Counted from the first letter of the stretch, positions 25,581-34,973 are shown. The stretch is DNA of 41,300 nt from Candidatus Yanofskyibacteriota bacterium (GCA_023245235.1 JAHFKT010000006.1:1-41300); one strand, 5' to 3'. Notes: generated from the letters alone by a model not told the origin. Numbers and translations are program-made.

Positions 25581-26348
25581 ATGAAATCACAGCTCACAGA
25601 ATTCTCCGATAGCGAACCGATCGTAATTATGGCCGATGCTCCGGTCCCGCCACCTTCTCCGGTTGGAGGCCAACCGCCCGGTTTCGATAAGACGAAACTG
25701 ATCTTGCCGGGAGCGATAATCCTGGCGGCGCTCATAATCAGCGGTTCTATTCTGTTCGACCGCCTGACGGCCGGCAAAGCCTTAATCGCCAACGCCCCCG
25801 CTCCGGGTCAGAAAGTTGCCGTAAATATCGAAGGCAGCCCGATGCTCGGCGATGCCAAGGCACCGGTCACGGTCGTCGAATTCGGTGACTTTCAATGTCC
25901 GTACTGTCAGCGATACTTCCAGGATAACGAGCCGGCGCTCGTGAAGGACTATGTTAATACCGGCAAAGTGAAGTTCGTGTGGAAGGATTACTCATTTTTG
26001 GGCGACGAATCAACATGGGCGGCCGAAGCGGCCCGCTGCGCCAACGAGCAGGGCAAGTTCTGGGCCTACCATGATTATCTGTATAGCCATCAGGGTGCCG
26101 AGCGTTCCGGAGCTTTTGCAAAACCCAAGCTGAAATCATTCGCCCAGACGCTTGGTTTGGATACTTCCAGATTCAATAGTTGTCTTGACTCCGATAAATA
26201 CGCCGCTGCTATTGGGGCGGAGACGCAATACGGCAATACTATCGGCGTAACCGGTACGCCCGCATCATTTGTGAACGGCATCTTGGTCAGCGGAGCGGTG
26301 CCGTACAGTGACCTGAAAGCGGCGATCGATTCCGCGTTAAAAAAATAA
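25581..26348 (+). CDS. DsbA-family thiol oxidoreductase, membrane-anchored
   Basis: VVEFGDFQCPYCQRYFQDNEPAL; GVTGTPASFVNGILVSGAVPY. Confidence 0.9.
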   Translation: MKSQLTEFSDSEPIVIMADAPVPPPSPVGGQPPGFDKTKLILPGAIILAALIISGSILFDRLTAGKALIANAPAPGQKVAVNIEGSPMLGDAKAPVTVVEFGDFQCPYCQRYFQDNEPALVKDYVNTGKVKFVWKDYSFLGDESTWAAEAARCANEQGKFWAYHDYLYSHQGAERSGAFAKPKLKSFAQTLGLDTSRFNSCLDSDKYAAAIGAETQYGNTIGVTGTPASFVNGILVSGAVPYSDLKAAIDSALKK

Positions 26349-26351
26349 TCC

Positions 26352-26825
26352 ATGAAGAAACTTGTTCTTATCGGAGTATTGGTGATTGTCGCAGTCGGGG
26401 CATTTGTCATGTTCCGCGGTAGTGCTCCGGAATACACATCGAATACAACTCCCGCCCCGACCGAAAGTCCCGCTGTGAGCCCGGGAAGTGCTTCCGATAC
26501 AATAAAGCCATCGGCAAGTCCGTCATCTAAAGTCGTAACCGTGACCTACTCCGACAACGGCTATACGCCCTCTTCAGTCACGATCCCGGTCGGCGGTACG
26601 GTTACTTGGAAGAATGAAAGCAGCCAGCTCATGTGGACAGCTTCCAATCCGCACCCCGTCCATAATGGATATCCGGAACCCGGCGGATGCATCAGCAGTA
26701 CGTTCGATGCATGCATGGGCTATGGTCCGGGCACTTCGTGGTCATTCACATTCGATAAAATCGGCACTTGGGGCTACCATAACCATCTCCGGGCGAGGAA
26801 CCAGGGCGTTGTCATCGTCCAGTAA
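26352..26825 (+). CDS. Cupredoxin-like protein lacking the canonical Cys ligand
   Basis: Signal/TM, Pro/Ser linker, VTIPVGGTVTWKNES…GTWGYHNHLRARNQGVVIV. Confidence 0.75.
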   Translation: MKKLVLIGVLVIVAVGAFVMFRGSAPEYTSNTTPAPTESPAVSPGSASDTIKPSASPSSKVVTVTYSDNGYTPSSVTIPVGGTVTWKNESSQLMWTASNPHPVHNGYPEPGGCISSTFDACMGYGPGTSWSFTFDKIGTWGYHNHLRARNQGVVIVQ

Positions 26826-27011
26826 GCCCACTTGCATTTACCCCTATTTTTTGATAGTATAGAGATATTGTAGGTTCTCGGTTATGATTCCCCGGCTACG
26901 TAAGTTGCTGGTAGGAACTCGACGAGAGGTCGCCCTACTAGTAAATTTTGTCCGTAAGCGAAGAGAGCAGCAATATTTATTGAGGCTCACAACGCATTAT
27001 GGATCAACAAA

Positions 27012-27341
27012 ATGGCAAAACGATTGTATGTCGGAAACCTGTCTTTTGACACGACCGACGAAGGTATGCAGGAAGCGTTTTCCAAAGCCGGAGAAGTCAC
27101 GTCAGCACTGGTCATGAAAGACAAAATGACCGGCCGCTCACGCGGATTCGGCTTCGTGGAAATGACTACCGATGAAGGTGCCGCTGCCGCCATAGAAATG
27201 TGGAATGGCAAAGAGCTTGATGGTCGCACGTTGACCGTCAACGAGGCTCGTCCCATGACGGAACGACCCCCGCGCCGACCCGGTGGTGGTGGTGGAGGCT
27301 TCAACCGCGGTCCTCGAACCTATTCGAGCCACGGAGAATAA
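27012..27341 (+). CDS. RRM-domain RNA-binding protein
   Basis: RNP2 LYVGNL, RNP1 RGFGFVEM; Gly/Arg-rich tail. Confidence 0.93.
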   Translation: MAKRLYVGNLSFDTTDEGMQEAFSKAGEVTSALVMKDKMTGRSRGFGFVEMTTDEGAAAAIEMWNGKELDGRTLTVNEARPMTERPPRRPGGGGGGFNRGPRTYSSHGE

Positions 27342-27347
27342 GCAACC

Positions 27348-27392
27348 TCAAAATCAAAACCCCAGCTGTCAACAGCTGGGGTTTTGATTTCA
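27348..27392 (+). terminator. Intrinsic terminator, long stem
   Basis: AAAATCAAAACCCCAGCTG-TCAA-CAGCTGGGGTTTTGATTT. Confidence 0.85.
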
Positions 27393-27431
27393 ATGGTGGC
27401 GGGATATAATACCTCCTGCACTCTTCATGAT

Positions 27432-28016
27432 ATGGGGGAAGCCAGAGGCTCCATTACCGTATTTACCGGTCCTATGTTTTCGGGCAAATCGAAGGCCCTG
27501 ATGGCCAGACTTGAGACCAAGCAGCGGGCACACAAAAAAGTTCTTATTATCAAGCCGGCGCTCGATAACCGGTTCGGAGTTCCCGATGGTATCGTCGCCA
27601 AAAAGAAGGGTCTCCAGAGATTCGAACCGTGTGACTCGATGCCGGCACGATCGGTATCAAGCGATACGGAGTTCGTGGAAATGGTAAAGCGCGAGAAACC
27701 CGATGTCATCGGTATCGATGAGGCCCAGTTCTTCGGTCCATGGCTTGGAGCCGTGCTGATCGAATACAGAAGCGTCGGCTACGAGATCTTTGTCGCCGGA
27801 TTGGACCTGGATGCCTGGCGCAGGCCATTCGGTCCGATGCCCGATCTTTTGGCATATGCGGACGACATCGACAAATTTACCGCAAGCTGTTTCGTTTGCG
27901 GTCAAGACGCCCGCTTTACCCAGAAAACCGGCGGTTCATCCTCTGAACAGATCCAGGTCGGCGCCGAGGAGTTTTATGAAGCCCGCTGTGAATCCTGCTG
28001 GGGTCAGCCGAATTAG
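27432..28016 (+). CDS. tdk: Thymidine kinase
   Basis: GSITVFTGPMFSGKSKALMARL; VIGIDEAQFF; zinc Cys pairs CFVCG and CESCW; ATG 27432 preferred. Confidence 0.9.
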   Translation: MGEARGSITVFTGPMFSGKSKALMARLETKQRAHKKVLIIKPALDNRFGVPDGIVAKKKGLQRFEPCDSMPARSVSSDTEFVEMVKREKPDVIGIDEAQFFGPWLGAVLIEYRSVGYEIFVAGLDLDAWRRPFGPMPDLLAYADDIDKFTASCFVCGQDARFTQKTGGSSSEQIQVGAEEFYEARCESCWGQPN

Positions 28017-28057
28017 AGCATTGGAAATCCCAGTGCTTTTTGCTTTAATAGAATCCG

Positions 28058-28420
28058 ATGAAGCTTAATATTCCCAAAAACGATGCCAAGTATCATTGGA
28101 CCAACCACGTCATAGGCAAGATGGCATACTACGGCCTGTCTGCTGACCGGGTAAAACGGGTAATGAGGAATCCCAAACGGAGCGAGAAGGGCATTGCGCC
28201 TGACACGATTGCCGTCATGCAGCCGGCCGGCACTATGCAGCGGCCGTCCGAGGTCTGGGTCATGTACGCGACGAAAAAGAGATCAGCGAAAGATCCGAAG
28301 TTGATCGGCCCGAAAAAAGTGATCATCACCGCATGGCGATATCCGGGCGTCAGTAAGGTTCGTGAAGCAATCCCGATCCCGAACGATATTCTCGAAGAAC
28401 TAAAATCTATCAAATACTGA
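28058..28420 (+). CDS. Conserved hypothetical protein
   Basis: 120 aa; small gap to nfo; codon-consistent. Confidence 0.65.
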   Translation: MKLNIPKNDAKYHWTNHVIGKMAYYGLSADRVKRVMRNPKRSEKGIAPDTIAVMQPAGTMQRPSEVWVMYATKKRSAKDPKLIGPKKVIITAWRYPGVSKVREAIPIPNDILEELKSIKY

Positions 28421-28427
28421 ACGAAAT

Positions 28428-29249
28428 ATGAAAAAGATCGGCTGCCATGTTTCCATAGCCGGCGGGATATTCAATGCTCCGGCCAGAGCCAAGGAATTAG
28501 GCTGCGAGGTCTTTCAAATATTTACACGTTCACCGCGCGGCGGAAAGGCGCCGGAACTGACCCCGGAAGTCGTCGCTCAATTTAAAAGCGAGATGCGGAC
28601 CAATAACCAGGGCGCCTGTTACATCCACACGCCCTTCTATATCAATTTTGCCGCGGCAAACAATTCGATCCGGGAGGCGTCCATCAGGATCGTGCGGGAA
28701 GAGCTGGAGCGGGGCACTCTCATTGGTGCACGGTACATCATGACCCACCTGGGAAGCTCAAAAGGCAACACCAGGAACAGTTCGCTTGATATGGTGGCTG
28801 ATGCGGTCAGGCAGATCCTAAAAGGCTATAAGGGAACTACCGAGCTGCTTCTTGAGATCTCGGCTGGGGCTGGAAACATCATCGGCGATACATTCGAAGA
28901 ACTGGCCTACATCATGGATAGAAGCGGGACCGAAACGGGTGTATGCATTGATTCGGCGCATATGTTCGCATCGGGATATGATATTAAAACGGCGGCGGGC
29001 ATGATATCTACGATGAAGATAATCTCAGATACGGTCGGGAAGGGGACCATCAAGCTTATCCACGCCAATGATTCCAAGGTAGATCTTGGCATGCGCCGTG
29101 ACAGGCATGAGCATATCGGCATGGGTAAAATAGGCCGGGAGGGTTTTGAACACCTGATGGAGCACTTTAACCTTGATTTTATCTTGGAGACGGAACATGA
29201 TAGAGTAAAAGAGGACATCCAGGTCCTGAAACAAATAAGATCAAAATAA
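28428..29249 (+). CDS. nfo: Deoxyribonuclease IV (endonuclease IV)
   Basis: IGCHVSIAGGIFNAP; HTPFYINFAA; HLGSSKG; CIDSAHMFASGYD; HANDSK. Confidence 0.93.
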   Translation: MKKIGCHVSIAGGIFNAPARAKELGCEVFQIFTRSPRGGKAPELTPEVVAQFKSEMRTNNQGACYIHTPFYINFAAANNSIREASIRIVREELERGTLIGARYIMTHLGSSKGNTRNSSLDMVADAVRQILKGYKGTTELLLEISAGAGNIIGDTFEELAYIMDRSGTETGVCIDSAHMFASGYDIKTAAGMISTMKIISDTVGKGTIKLIHANDSKVDLGMRRDRHEHIGMGKIGREGFEHLMEHFNLDFILETEHDRVKEDIQVLKQIRSK

Positions 29250-29252
29250 TCT

Positions 29253-29531
29253 ATGCCTAATTATGGATACGGTTGGCCGGTACTATCCGGGTTGGTGGGC
29301 GGAATCTTCGGAGTCCTGGCGGCGCTTGTGATCGCCGTTTTGCTGGTCTGGTCGCTTATATGGAAGGGTATGGCTTTGTGGAAAGCGGCCCGGATGGGCC
29401 ATAAAGGCTGGTTCATTGCGTTATTGCTTATCAATACGCTTGGAATTCTCGATATCTTTTATATTTACGTATTTGCAGAGCGCTATCATCCCCGCCGCCG
29501 TATTCCGGAAGGCGAGACTACCTCCGTTTGA
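29253..29531 (+). CDS. DUF5652-like two-TM membrane protein
   Basis: LVWSLIWKGMALWKAARMGHKGWFIALLLINTLGILDIFYIYVF. Confidence 0.75.
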   Translation: MPNYGYGWPVLSGLVGGIFGVLAALVIAVLLVWSLIWKGMALWKAARMGHKGWFIALLLINTLGILDIFYIYVFAERYHPRRRIPEGETTSV

Positions 29532-30696
29532 ACTTTTTGAAGAATTTGTGTTTGTAGGCAGTATACGAGCCGCGCGAAAGCGCGGCTCGTATCTCCTCAA
29601 GAAGATTATTGAAGAACCAGATGTTATGCAGAGTGGCCAGACGCTGGCCGGCTAATCGTTTTGTCGCCGAATCCTTAAACAGCGCGCGGATATACCCGCG
29701 CGCTGTCCGTTTCGAGCAGACCGGACAGCCGCACCCCTTCTCGATGACATGGTTATCATTCCCGTACTTTCCCTTCCTGATATCGATCGGTCCGGTCTTT
29801 GTCCACAATCGGCCGTGGCGTGCCTCCCGGGTCGGAATAACGCAGTCAAAGAGGTCGATGCCATTCTCTACGGCATGAAAGACATCTTCGACCCGGCCGA
29901 TACCGAGCAGGTGCCGCGGCTTCTCTTCGGGCAGGTGGGGGATGACCCAGCCGAGTGTTTTTACCATCTCATCTTTCCCGAATGAACCGCCGATGCCGAT
30001 ACCTTCGAACGCTAATGAGCCGATGAACCGGGCGCTTTGGATGCGCAGAGACCGGTAAGTACCGCCCTGAACAATACCGAACATGAGCTGGTCCGTTCGC
30101 TTACGGGCCGCTAGGCACGTCCGGGCCCACCGATGGGTTCTTGCCATCGCTTTTTTATTATAGGCGAGGTTGTCCAGTGGCGAGGTGCATTCATCAAAAG
30201 CGAATATCATATCCGCACCGATCTTCTCCTGGAGCCTGATGGACAGTTCCGGTCCCAAAAATCTTTTCCGGCCGTCCAGGGTAAAATAAACTCCTTTCTC
30301 AGTTATCCTGATATTTTTCCGTCTGATATTTCTTATCTTCCTTGCATTATCGCTCAGGATCTTTCCAACCTTATTCTCATGGCCGAATCCGAGCGAGAAC
30401 ACCTGAAAACCTCCGCTATCGGTCATGACCGGCATCTTTCGGCCGAGTTGTTCATGTACCCAGTTCTTATTTTTTGTCCGGTCTTTCAGGATGCGGTCCC
30501 ATAGGTGGTACGTGTTGGCAATGACGGCCTGAGTTTTTGTTTTTGAAATGTCAGCCGGTCCGATGCCCTTGATCCGGGCATGGGTCGCGACCATCACATA
30601 CGAGGGAGTGCGGATATCGCCATGGCGCGTGCTCAAGATGCCCAACCGGGCTTTTGTCTTCTTATCCCTTTTTATAATACTGAACATCGCAGGCAA
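29518..30696 (-). CDS. tgt: tRNA-guanine transglycosylase
   Basis: TPSYVMVATHARIKGI; VMTDSGGFQVFSLG; GIVQGG; LLGIGRVEDVFHAVENGIDLFDCVIPTREARHG; zinc motif CGCPVC. Confidence 0.92.
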   Translation of the reverse strand: MPAMFSIIKRDKKTKARLGILSTRHGDIRTPSYVMVATHARIKGIGPADISKTKTQAVIANTYHLWDRILKDRTKNKNWVHEQLGRKMPVMTDSGGFQVFSLGFGHENKVGKILSDNARKIRNIRRKNIRITEKGVYFTLDGRKRFLGPELSIRLQEKIGADMIFAFDECTSPLDNLAYNKKAMARTHRWARTCLAARKRTDQLMFGIVQGGTYRSLRIQSARFIGSLAFEGIGIGGSFGKDEMVKTLGWVIPHLPEEKPRHLLGIGRVEDVFHAVENGIDLFDCVIPTREARHGRLWTKTGPIDIRKGKYGNDNHVIEKGCGCPVCSKRTARGYIRALFKDSATKRLAGQRLATLHNIWFFNNLLEEIRAALSRGSYTAYKHKFFKKFKRR

Positions 30697-30727
30697 TTTT
30701 ACCCGATTTACTGAAGAAATAAAAGCG

Positions 30728-30755
30728 ACCGCTATTTGCGGTCGGTGCGTTCGAA
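30728..30755 (-). terminator. Intrinsic terminator
   Basis: Minus strand CGACCGC-AAATA-GCGGTCG-CTTTTATTT. Confidence 0.7.
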
Positions 30756-31427
30756 TCGGGAATAGTTCACCATATGTTTCTCGTAGGGCGAATTATGCCC
30801 GGCAATACTGTACTGGTCTTCCACGATGATCGAGATCGGCACGAAGAATCCGAGCCGGTCATCCTGGATGACATCGAGCTTGAACGTGTTGACATGTCCG
30901 AAGGCCCAAACCCCGAAATCGGTGGTTGCGGCGGCATTGAGCTCCCGGACACGGAAGTTCTCGACGTCGACATAAATGGTCCCGGCCAGATGGCTCGCGA
31001 TGATGGTCGGAACGCCCGTCCAGGCTGTTCGCGGATTCTTGGGGGCGAATGGCATCACGTAGCATTCATGGCCGTTGATGGTGGCCCTGCCGGCAACGCT
31101 GCTGAAGCTGAATTGTGTGAAAATGTCCGCGTTAATGTCGTAGGACCGGCCGGACGGTTTGGTCGGCGGGTCGACGGCTACGCCGTTGTGCTCTACGAGC
31201 AATTCGGCGCCGTTTTCGATGCGGATGATCTCGGTTCTGGTATTCAGGACCGTGTCGTTTTGTTCGTAGTTGCGGTCTTCTTCGACCTTTGTCCGATAAT
31301 AGACAAGGCCCTTCCTCTTGGCCTGCTCATCGGCCTTGAACTGCCGGATCATGTTCTGAACGATCACATCCGTACTTGGAGGGGGCAGGGGCCCAAGAAG
31401 CATCACCATCAACAGGATGAACTTCAT
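30732..31427 (-). CDS. Secreted protein, possibly outer-membrane-lipoprotein-sorting-like
   Basis: Signal peptide MKFILLMVMLLGPLPPPS; long beta-rich domain; internal ATG chosen. Confidence 0.65.
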   Translation of the reverse strand: MKFILLMVMLLGPLPPPSTDVIVQNMIRQFKADEQAKRKGLVYYRTKVEEDRNYEQNDTVLNTRTEIIRIENGAELLVEHNGVAVDPPTKPSGRSYDINADIFTQFSFSSVAGRATINGHECYVMPFAPKNPRTAWTGVPTIIASHLAGTIYVDVENFRVRELNAAATTDFGVWAFGHVNTFKLDVIQDDRLGFFVPISIIVEDQYSIAGHNSPYEKHMVNYSRFERTDRK

Positions 31428-31521
31428 TGTCAAAGTCCGTTATGCCATATTCTACCCTAAAACCGCCCTCGAGGCAATTATTCACTGGTCGCCGGTTTGA
31501 CCGATGTGCTATACTCGGAAC

Positions 31522-31761
31522 ATGAGCAATGTAACCATCTACACCACCAACACCTGTCATTGGTGCCATATGGCCAAGGAGTATTTCAAATCCAAGGCCA
31601 TCGAATACACCGAGATCAATGTTACCGGTGACATGGCCAAGCAGAAGGAACTCGTCCAAAAATCCGGCCAGTTCGGAGTGCCGGTCATATTTATCGACGG
31701 CAAGATGATCCTCGGCTTCGACCGCGATAAGATCAATCAATACTTGAATATCAAAAGTTAA
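31522..31761 (+). CDS. Glutaredoxin-family protein
   Basis: VTIYTTNTCHWCHMAKEYF; FGVPVIFIDGKMILGFDRDKI. Confidence 0.9.
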   Translation: MSNVTIYTTNTCHWCHMAKEYFKSKAIEYTEINVTGDMAKQKELVQKSGQFGVPVIFIDGKMILGFDRDKINQYLNIKS

Positions 31762-31771
31762 CCAGAGTATC

Positions 31772-32386
31772 ATGCCAAAAAAAGAACAAAAACCATTACC
31801 ATACGACACCGGTTCATTGAAGGGCATCTCGCAGAAGACCGTGGAGATCCACCACGGAAAGCTCTATGCCGGGTATGTCAATAAATCCAACGAGATCAAA
31901 GAAAAGCTTAAGCCGATCGTCGAGAGCGGTAAGGCGGAGGGAAATCAGATCTATAGCGAGCTGCGCGGTTTGAAGCTCGGTGAGAGTTTTGCCAATAACG
32001 GCGTCTATCTGCATGAGAACTATTTTGCCATCCTGGGCGGCGACGGCATACCCAAGGGTGAAGTGGCCGATGCGGTGGCAAAAAAGTACGGATCGGTCGA
32101 CGGGTTTAAGGTGTACTTCTCGGCCTGCGGCATGGCTGCGCGCGGCTGGGCTATTCTGGCCTGGGATATGCACGAGCAGGACCTGCGGATATTCACCTGT
32201 GATGCTCAGAATCACGGCGGCATCTGGGGCGCCGTTCCCATCATCGCCATGGATGTCTACGAACATTCCTATTTTATCGATACCGGTTCCGACCGGGCCG
32301 CGTACATCAAGGCATTCTACGATAATCTCAACTGGGACAAGATCAATGAACTCTACGCCCGGGCCAGGCAATATAAACTGGACTAA
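31772..32386 (+). CDS. Superoxide dismutase (Fe/Mn family), divergent
   Basis: VEIHHGKLYAGYVNKSNE; GWAILAWD; AMDVYEHSYFID…FYDNLNWDKINE. Confidence 0.88.
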   Translation: MPKKEQKPLPYDTGSLKGISQKTVEIHHGKLYAGYVNKSNEIKEKLKPIVESGKAEGNQIYSELRGLKLGESFANNGVYLHENYFAILGGDGIPKGEVADAVAKKYGSVDGFKVYFSACGMAARGWAILAWDMHEQDLRIFTCDAQNHGGIWGAVPIIAMDVYEHSYFIDTGSDRAAYIKAFYDNLNWDKINELYARARQYKLD

Positions 32387-32390
32387 AAAC

Positions 32391-32427
32391 AACCAAAAGC
32401 CGGCCGAACAGGCCGGCTTTTGGTTTT
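32391..32427 (+). terminator. Intrinsic terminator
   Basis: AACCAAAAGCCGGCC-GAACA-GGCCGGCTTTTGGTT. Confidence 0.8.
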
Positions 32428-32455
32428 GACAAACAGCTTAAAAATATGGTATAAT
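32426..32455 (+). promoter_or_regulatory. Sigma70-type promoter
   Basis: TTGACA-N18-TATAAT with TGG extended -10. Confidence 0.75.
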
Positions 32456-32493
32456 ATGAACGTTAGAACTCTTCTTTTACAAGGAGGCATGCC

Positions 32494-33108
32494 GTGGATC
32501 AGGTCAGGCTCGCTCTCGGAATCGTAGCGGCCGTCCTGCACGGCCTCGGCTACTATCTCTACAGCCGGCACACGAAGCTGGGGCAGTCCACTCCCAACAT
32601 CGCATCGTGGAGCATCTGGGCTTTTCTTGCCACGATCAACGCGCTCACTTATCGGGTGATGAGCGGGGATCCGGCGGCGACGCTTCAGTTCTTCATGGGT
32701 TCCATCGGATGCATGCTCACATTCCTTTTCGCCTTGGCCATGGGCAAGTTCTCTTGGCATAAGCGCTGGGAACATTGGGCAATGTTCATCCTCGGGATCG
32801 TTGCGACAGTGGTCTACTACCGGTTCCGTAATGCGACCAGCGCCAACATGATCGTCTTGGTGGCGTTCGTCATCTCATTTATACCGACGCTGGAAGGCGT
32901 CATCCGCGATCCGTTCGTGGAAGTGCCGCGGTCAAGGGTGATCTGGACGGTCGCGTACATGATCACGACAATGAACGTGACGCTCAATCCCGATTGGCGT
33001 CTCGTGTCGCTCCTGATGCCCGTGGTAATGGTCGTCGCTCACGGCGCTGTCGCCGTTCTTTCGACCGACACGCGGAAGGCGCGATTCATACAACCCATAA
33101 CGCGCTGA
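32494..33108 (+). CDS. Multi-TM membrane protein (GTG start)
   Basis: AAGGAGG Shine-Dalgarno before GTG; about 7 hydrophobic segments. Confidence 0.78.
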   Translation: MDQVRLALGIVAAVLHGLGYYLYSRHTKLGQSTPNIASWSIWAFLATINALTYRVMSGDPAATLQFFMGSIGCMLTFLFALAMGKFSWHKRWEHWAMFILGIVATVVYYRFRNATSANMIVLVAFVISFIPTLEGVIRDPFVEVPRSRVIWTVAYMITTMNVTLNPDWRLVSLLMPVVMVVAHGAVAVLSTDTRKARFIQPITR

Positions 33109-33125
33109 TGCGCGGGAGTACAATT

Positions 33126-33452
33126 ATGAACTTCACAGACCCGGACAAGGACCGGAAACGGACCCTGCGGGACGTGGCTAACTCGATCACGGCCGCCGCG
33201 GTCATCGCGGGGGCCGGCGTGACCGTGATGATCGAATCCGACATTCAGCACCCGCTGTTCGCATTGGGAGTGGTCCTGGCCGCGGCGGCTCTGCTCTTCC
33301 TGATCCTGGAGGTGCGGGCCGTGCTGGCGCCGATCACGGTGCCGATGGAGGTCCTCAGCAACTTGAGACCCGAGCCGGAACCAGGGCTTCAGCCGGCACT
33401 GCCGCAGCGGCCCAAGCGCGCAGCACTCAAAGTAGTGGTCAGTAACCGGTAG
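33126..33452 (+). CDS. Small two-TM hypothetical protein
   Basis: ATG 33126; two hydrophobic helices and Pro-rich tail. Confidence 0.65.
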   Translation: MNFTDPDKDRKRTLRDVANSITAAAVIAGAGVTVMIESDIQHPLFALGVVLAAAALLFLILEVRAVLAPITVPMEVLSNLRPEPEPGLQPALPQRPKRAALKVVVSNR

Positions 33453-33527
33453 TCGAGTCGATTAACCCCGACACAAAAAGGCCTCGCACAGAGATTCTTA
33501 GCGGCTAAAGCACGCTAGAAACTTCTC

Positions 33528-33563
33528 CGACCCGCGAGCACCTCTTGTGCGGGGTCTTTTTTT
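33528..33563 (+). terminator. Intrinsic terminator
   Basis: GACCCGCGAGCAC-CTCT-TGTGCGGGGTC-TTTTTTTTT. Confidence 0.85.
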
Positions 33564-33575
33564 TTCAGAACGAGG

Positions 33576-34973
33576 TTATTGCCAGGACGTAAGCCACATG
33601 CGGTTCGTGAAAGAGCCGGCCTCAAGGGGCAGGCCGTACGAAAGCGGTGCGAAGTAGATGAACAATACTATGGCCGCAGCGATAACCGTTATGAGTATTT
33701 TACGGCGGTTCTTGGTCCGGTCGACAAGATAGGTGAATATGATGACGGCGAATATCAGCGCCGCCAGGTAGTGATAGAGGAACATGATCCTCTTGATCCC
33801 GATATAGGGCAACAGATTAAGGAAGTAGCCCGTCAATAATATACAGGTAGTCTTAGCGGCCGTGGGCAGGGATGAGCGGAGATTTCTTACTTTTTGCCAC
33901 AGACTCTTCACTGCGAACAAGAGGGCGTATGCGATAGCTATGGTCGAGCCCCACCAGATGACCGGGTTGCCCAGGAGGTATATTTTTTGTTCGGTCGGAC
34001 TTGAGTCGGAAGTGCTGAGCCAGTAATAGACCGGCCGGATCATGAATGGCCACGTGTACCACCGCGAGCTGTAAGAATGGGTTGCGGTCAGGGTCTGGTT
34101 GACCTGATACATCCGGACATTCAGCTCATAGAATTTTTCAAAGACATTAGGTGTTTCTATGTCCTGCCGCCCTTGGTATTGGTTTCCCTGCAAAGTTTTC
34201 TGATATCCTGGGCTCATAAACGCATCTCCGGTGCCTGATTTATACAGCAGGGACGAATAGGCGGTTATGATGCAAAAGTATATAGCCAGCGGGATGGCGA
34301 CCAGCGCCGTAAAAGTAAACAGGAATTTTCGCCAGTTGATGGAGAAAAGCCCCCCATTTTTTACTTGACCCAGCAGGCCCAGGCCCTCAAGTACAACAGG
34401 AAGCCCGACATAGGAAAGTCCGACCCACTTTACCGAGAAGGCAAGGCCGGCAAATGTACCGGTCAGCAATAAGTTGAGTTTGCCTCCCCGGTTCCGGTAA
34501 CGAAAATAGAATAGTAACGAAGTGAAGCCGTATAAGAGCAAAAAGGCATCCATGAGCAGAAAGCGTGACTGGACAAGGAGCGCATTGTCAAAGACGATCA
34601 TAAGACTGCCGGCAAGCGAAGCCAGTAAGCTGATGCCGAGCTCCTGCATTATCAGAAATATGACTACCGGTAACAGGGCCCCCGCCAGGCTGGGCAGGAA
34701 CCTCAGGATCATATATTGCTTGTCCGGAAATTTTTCTCCGATATTGAGAAAGCCTGACGAAGGTTTATAATTAAAAATCTTAGCGAATCCGGCCACCGTC
34801 ATTCTTCCAAGCGGCGGATGGCCGTCGAAATGAAATGTTCCGTTGATGTAGTCATTGACGTGTCTTCCATACCATACTTCGTCAAAAACGACCTGGTTGG
34901 GGAGGCCGAAATAAAGAAAATGAACCAAGAGGCTCAAGGTCAAGATTATGACAATAGAGCGTTTTTTATTCAC
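33576..34973 (-). CDS. Dolichyl-phosphate-mannose--protein mannosyltransferase-like (GT39/PMT) glycosyltransferase
   Basis: VVFDEVWYGRHVNDYINGTFHFDGHPPLGRM N-terminal PMT signature; multi-TM. Confidence 0.85.
   Translation of the reverse strand: MNKKRSIVIILTLSLLVHFLYFGLPNQVVFDEVWYGRHVNDYINGTFHFDGHPPLGRMTVAGFAKIFNYKPSSGFLNIGEKFPDKQYMILRFLPSLAGALLPVVIFLIMQELGISLLASLAGSLMIVFDNALLVQSRFLLMDAFLLLYGFTSLLFYFRYRNRGGKLNLLLTGTFAGLAFSVKWVGLSYVGLPVVLEGLGLLGQVKNGGLFSINWRKFLFTFTALVAIPLAIYFCIITAYSSLLYKSGTGDAFMSPGYQKTLQGNQYQGRQDIETPNVFEKFYELNVRMYQVNQTLTATHSYSSRWYTWPFMIRPVYYWLSTSDSSPTEQKIYLLGNPVIWWGSTIAIAYALLFAVKSLWQKVRNLRSSLPTAAKTTCILLTGYFLNLLPYIGIKRIMFLYHYLAALIFAVIIFTYLVDRTKNRRKILITVIAAAIVLFIYFAPLSYGLPLEAGSFTNRMWLTSWQ

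Noticed and set aside
26884-27117. 77-aa ORF overlapping the RRM gene start
   Set aside because: Runs out of frame into the RRM coding sequence; the region reads better as a 5' leader.
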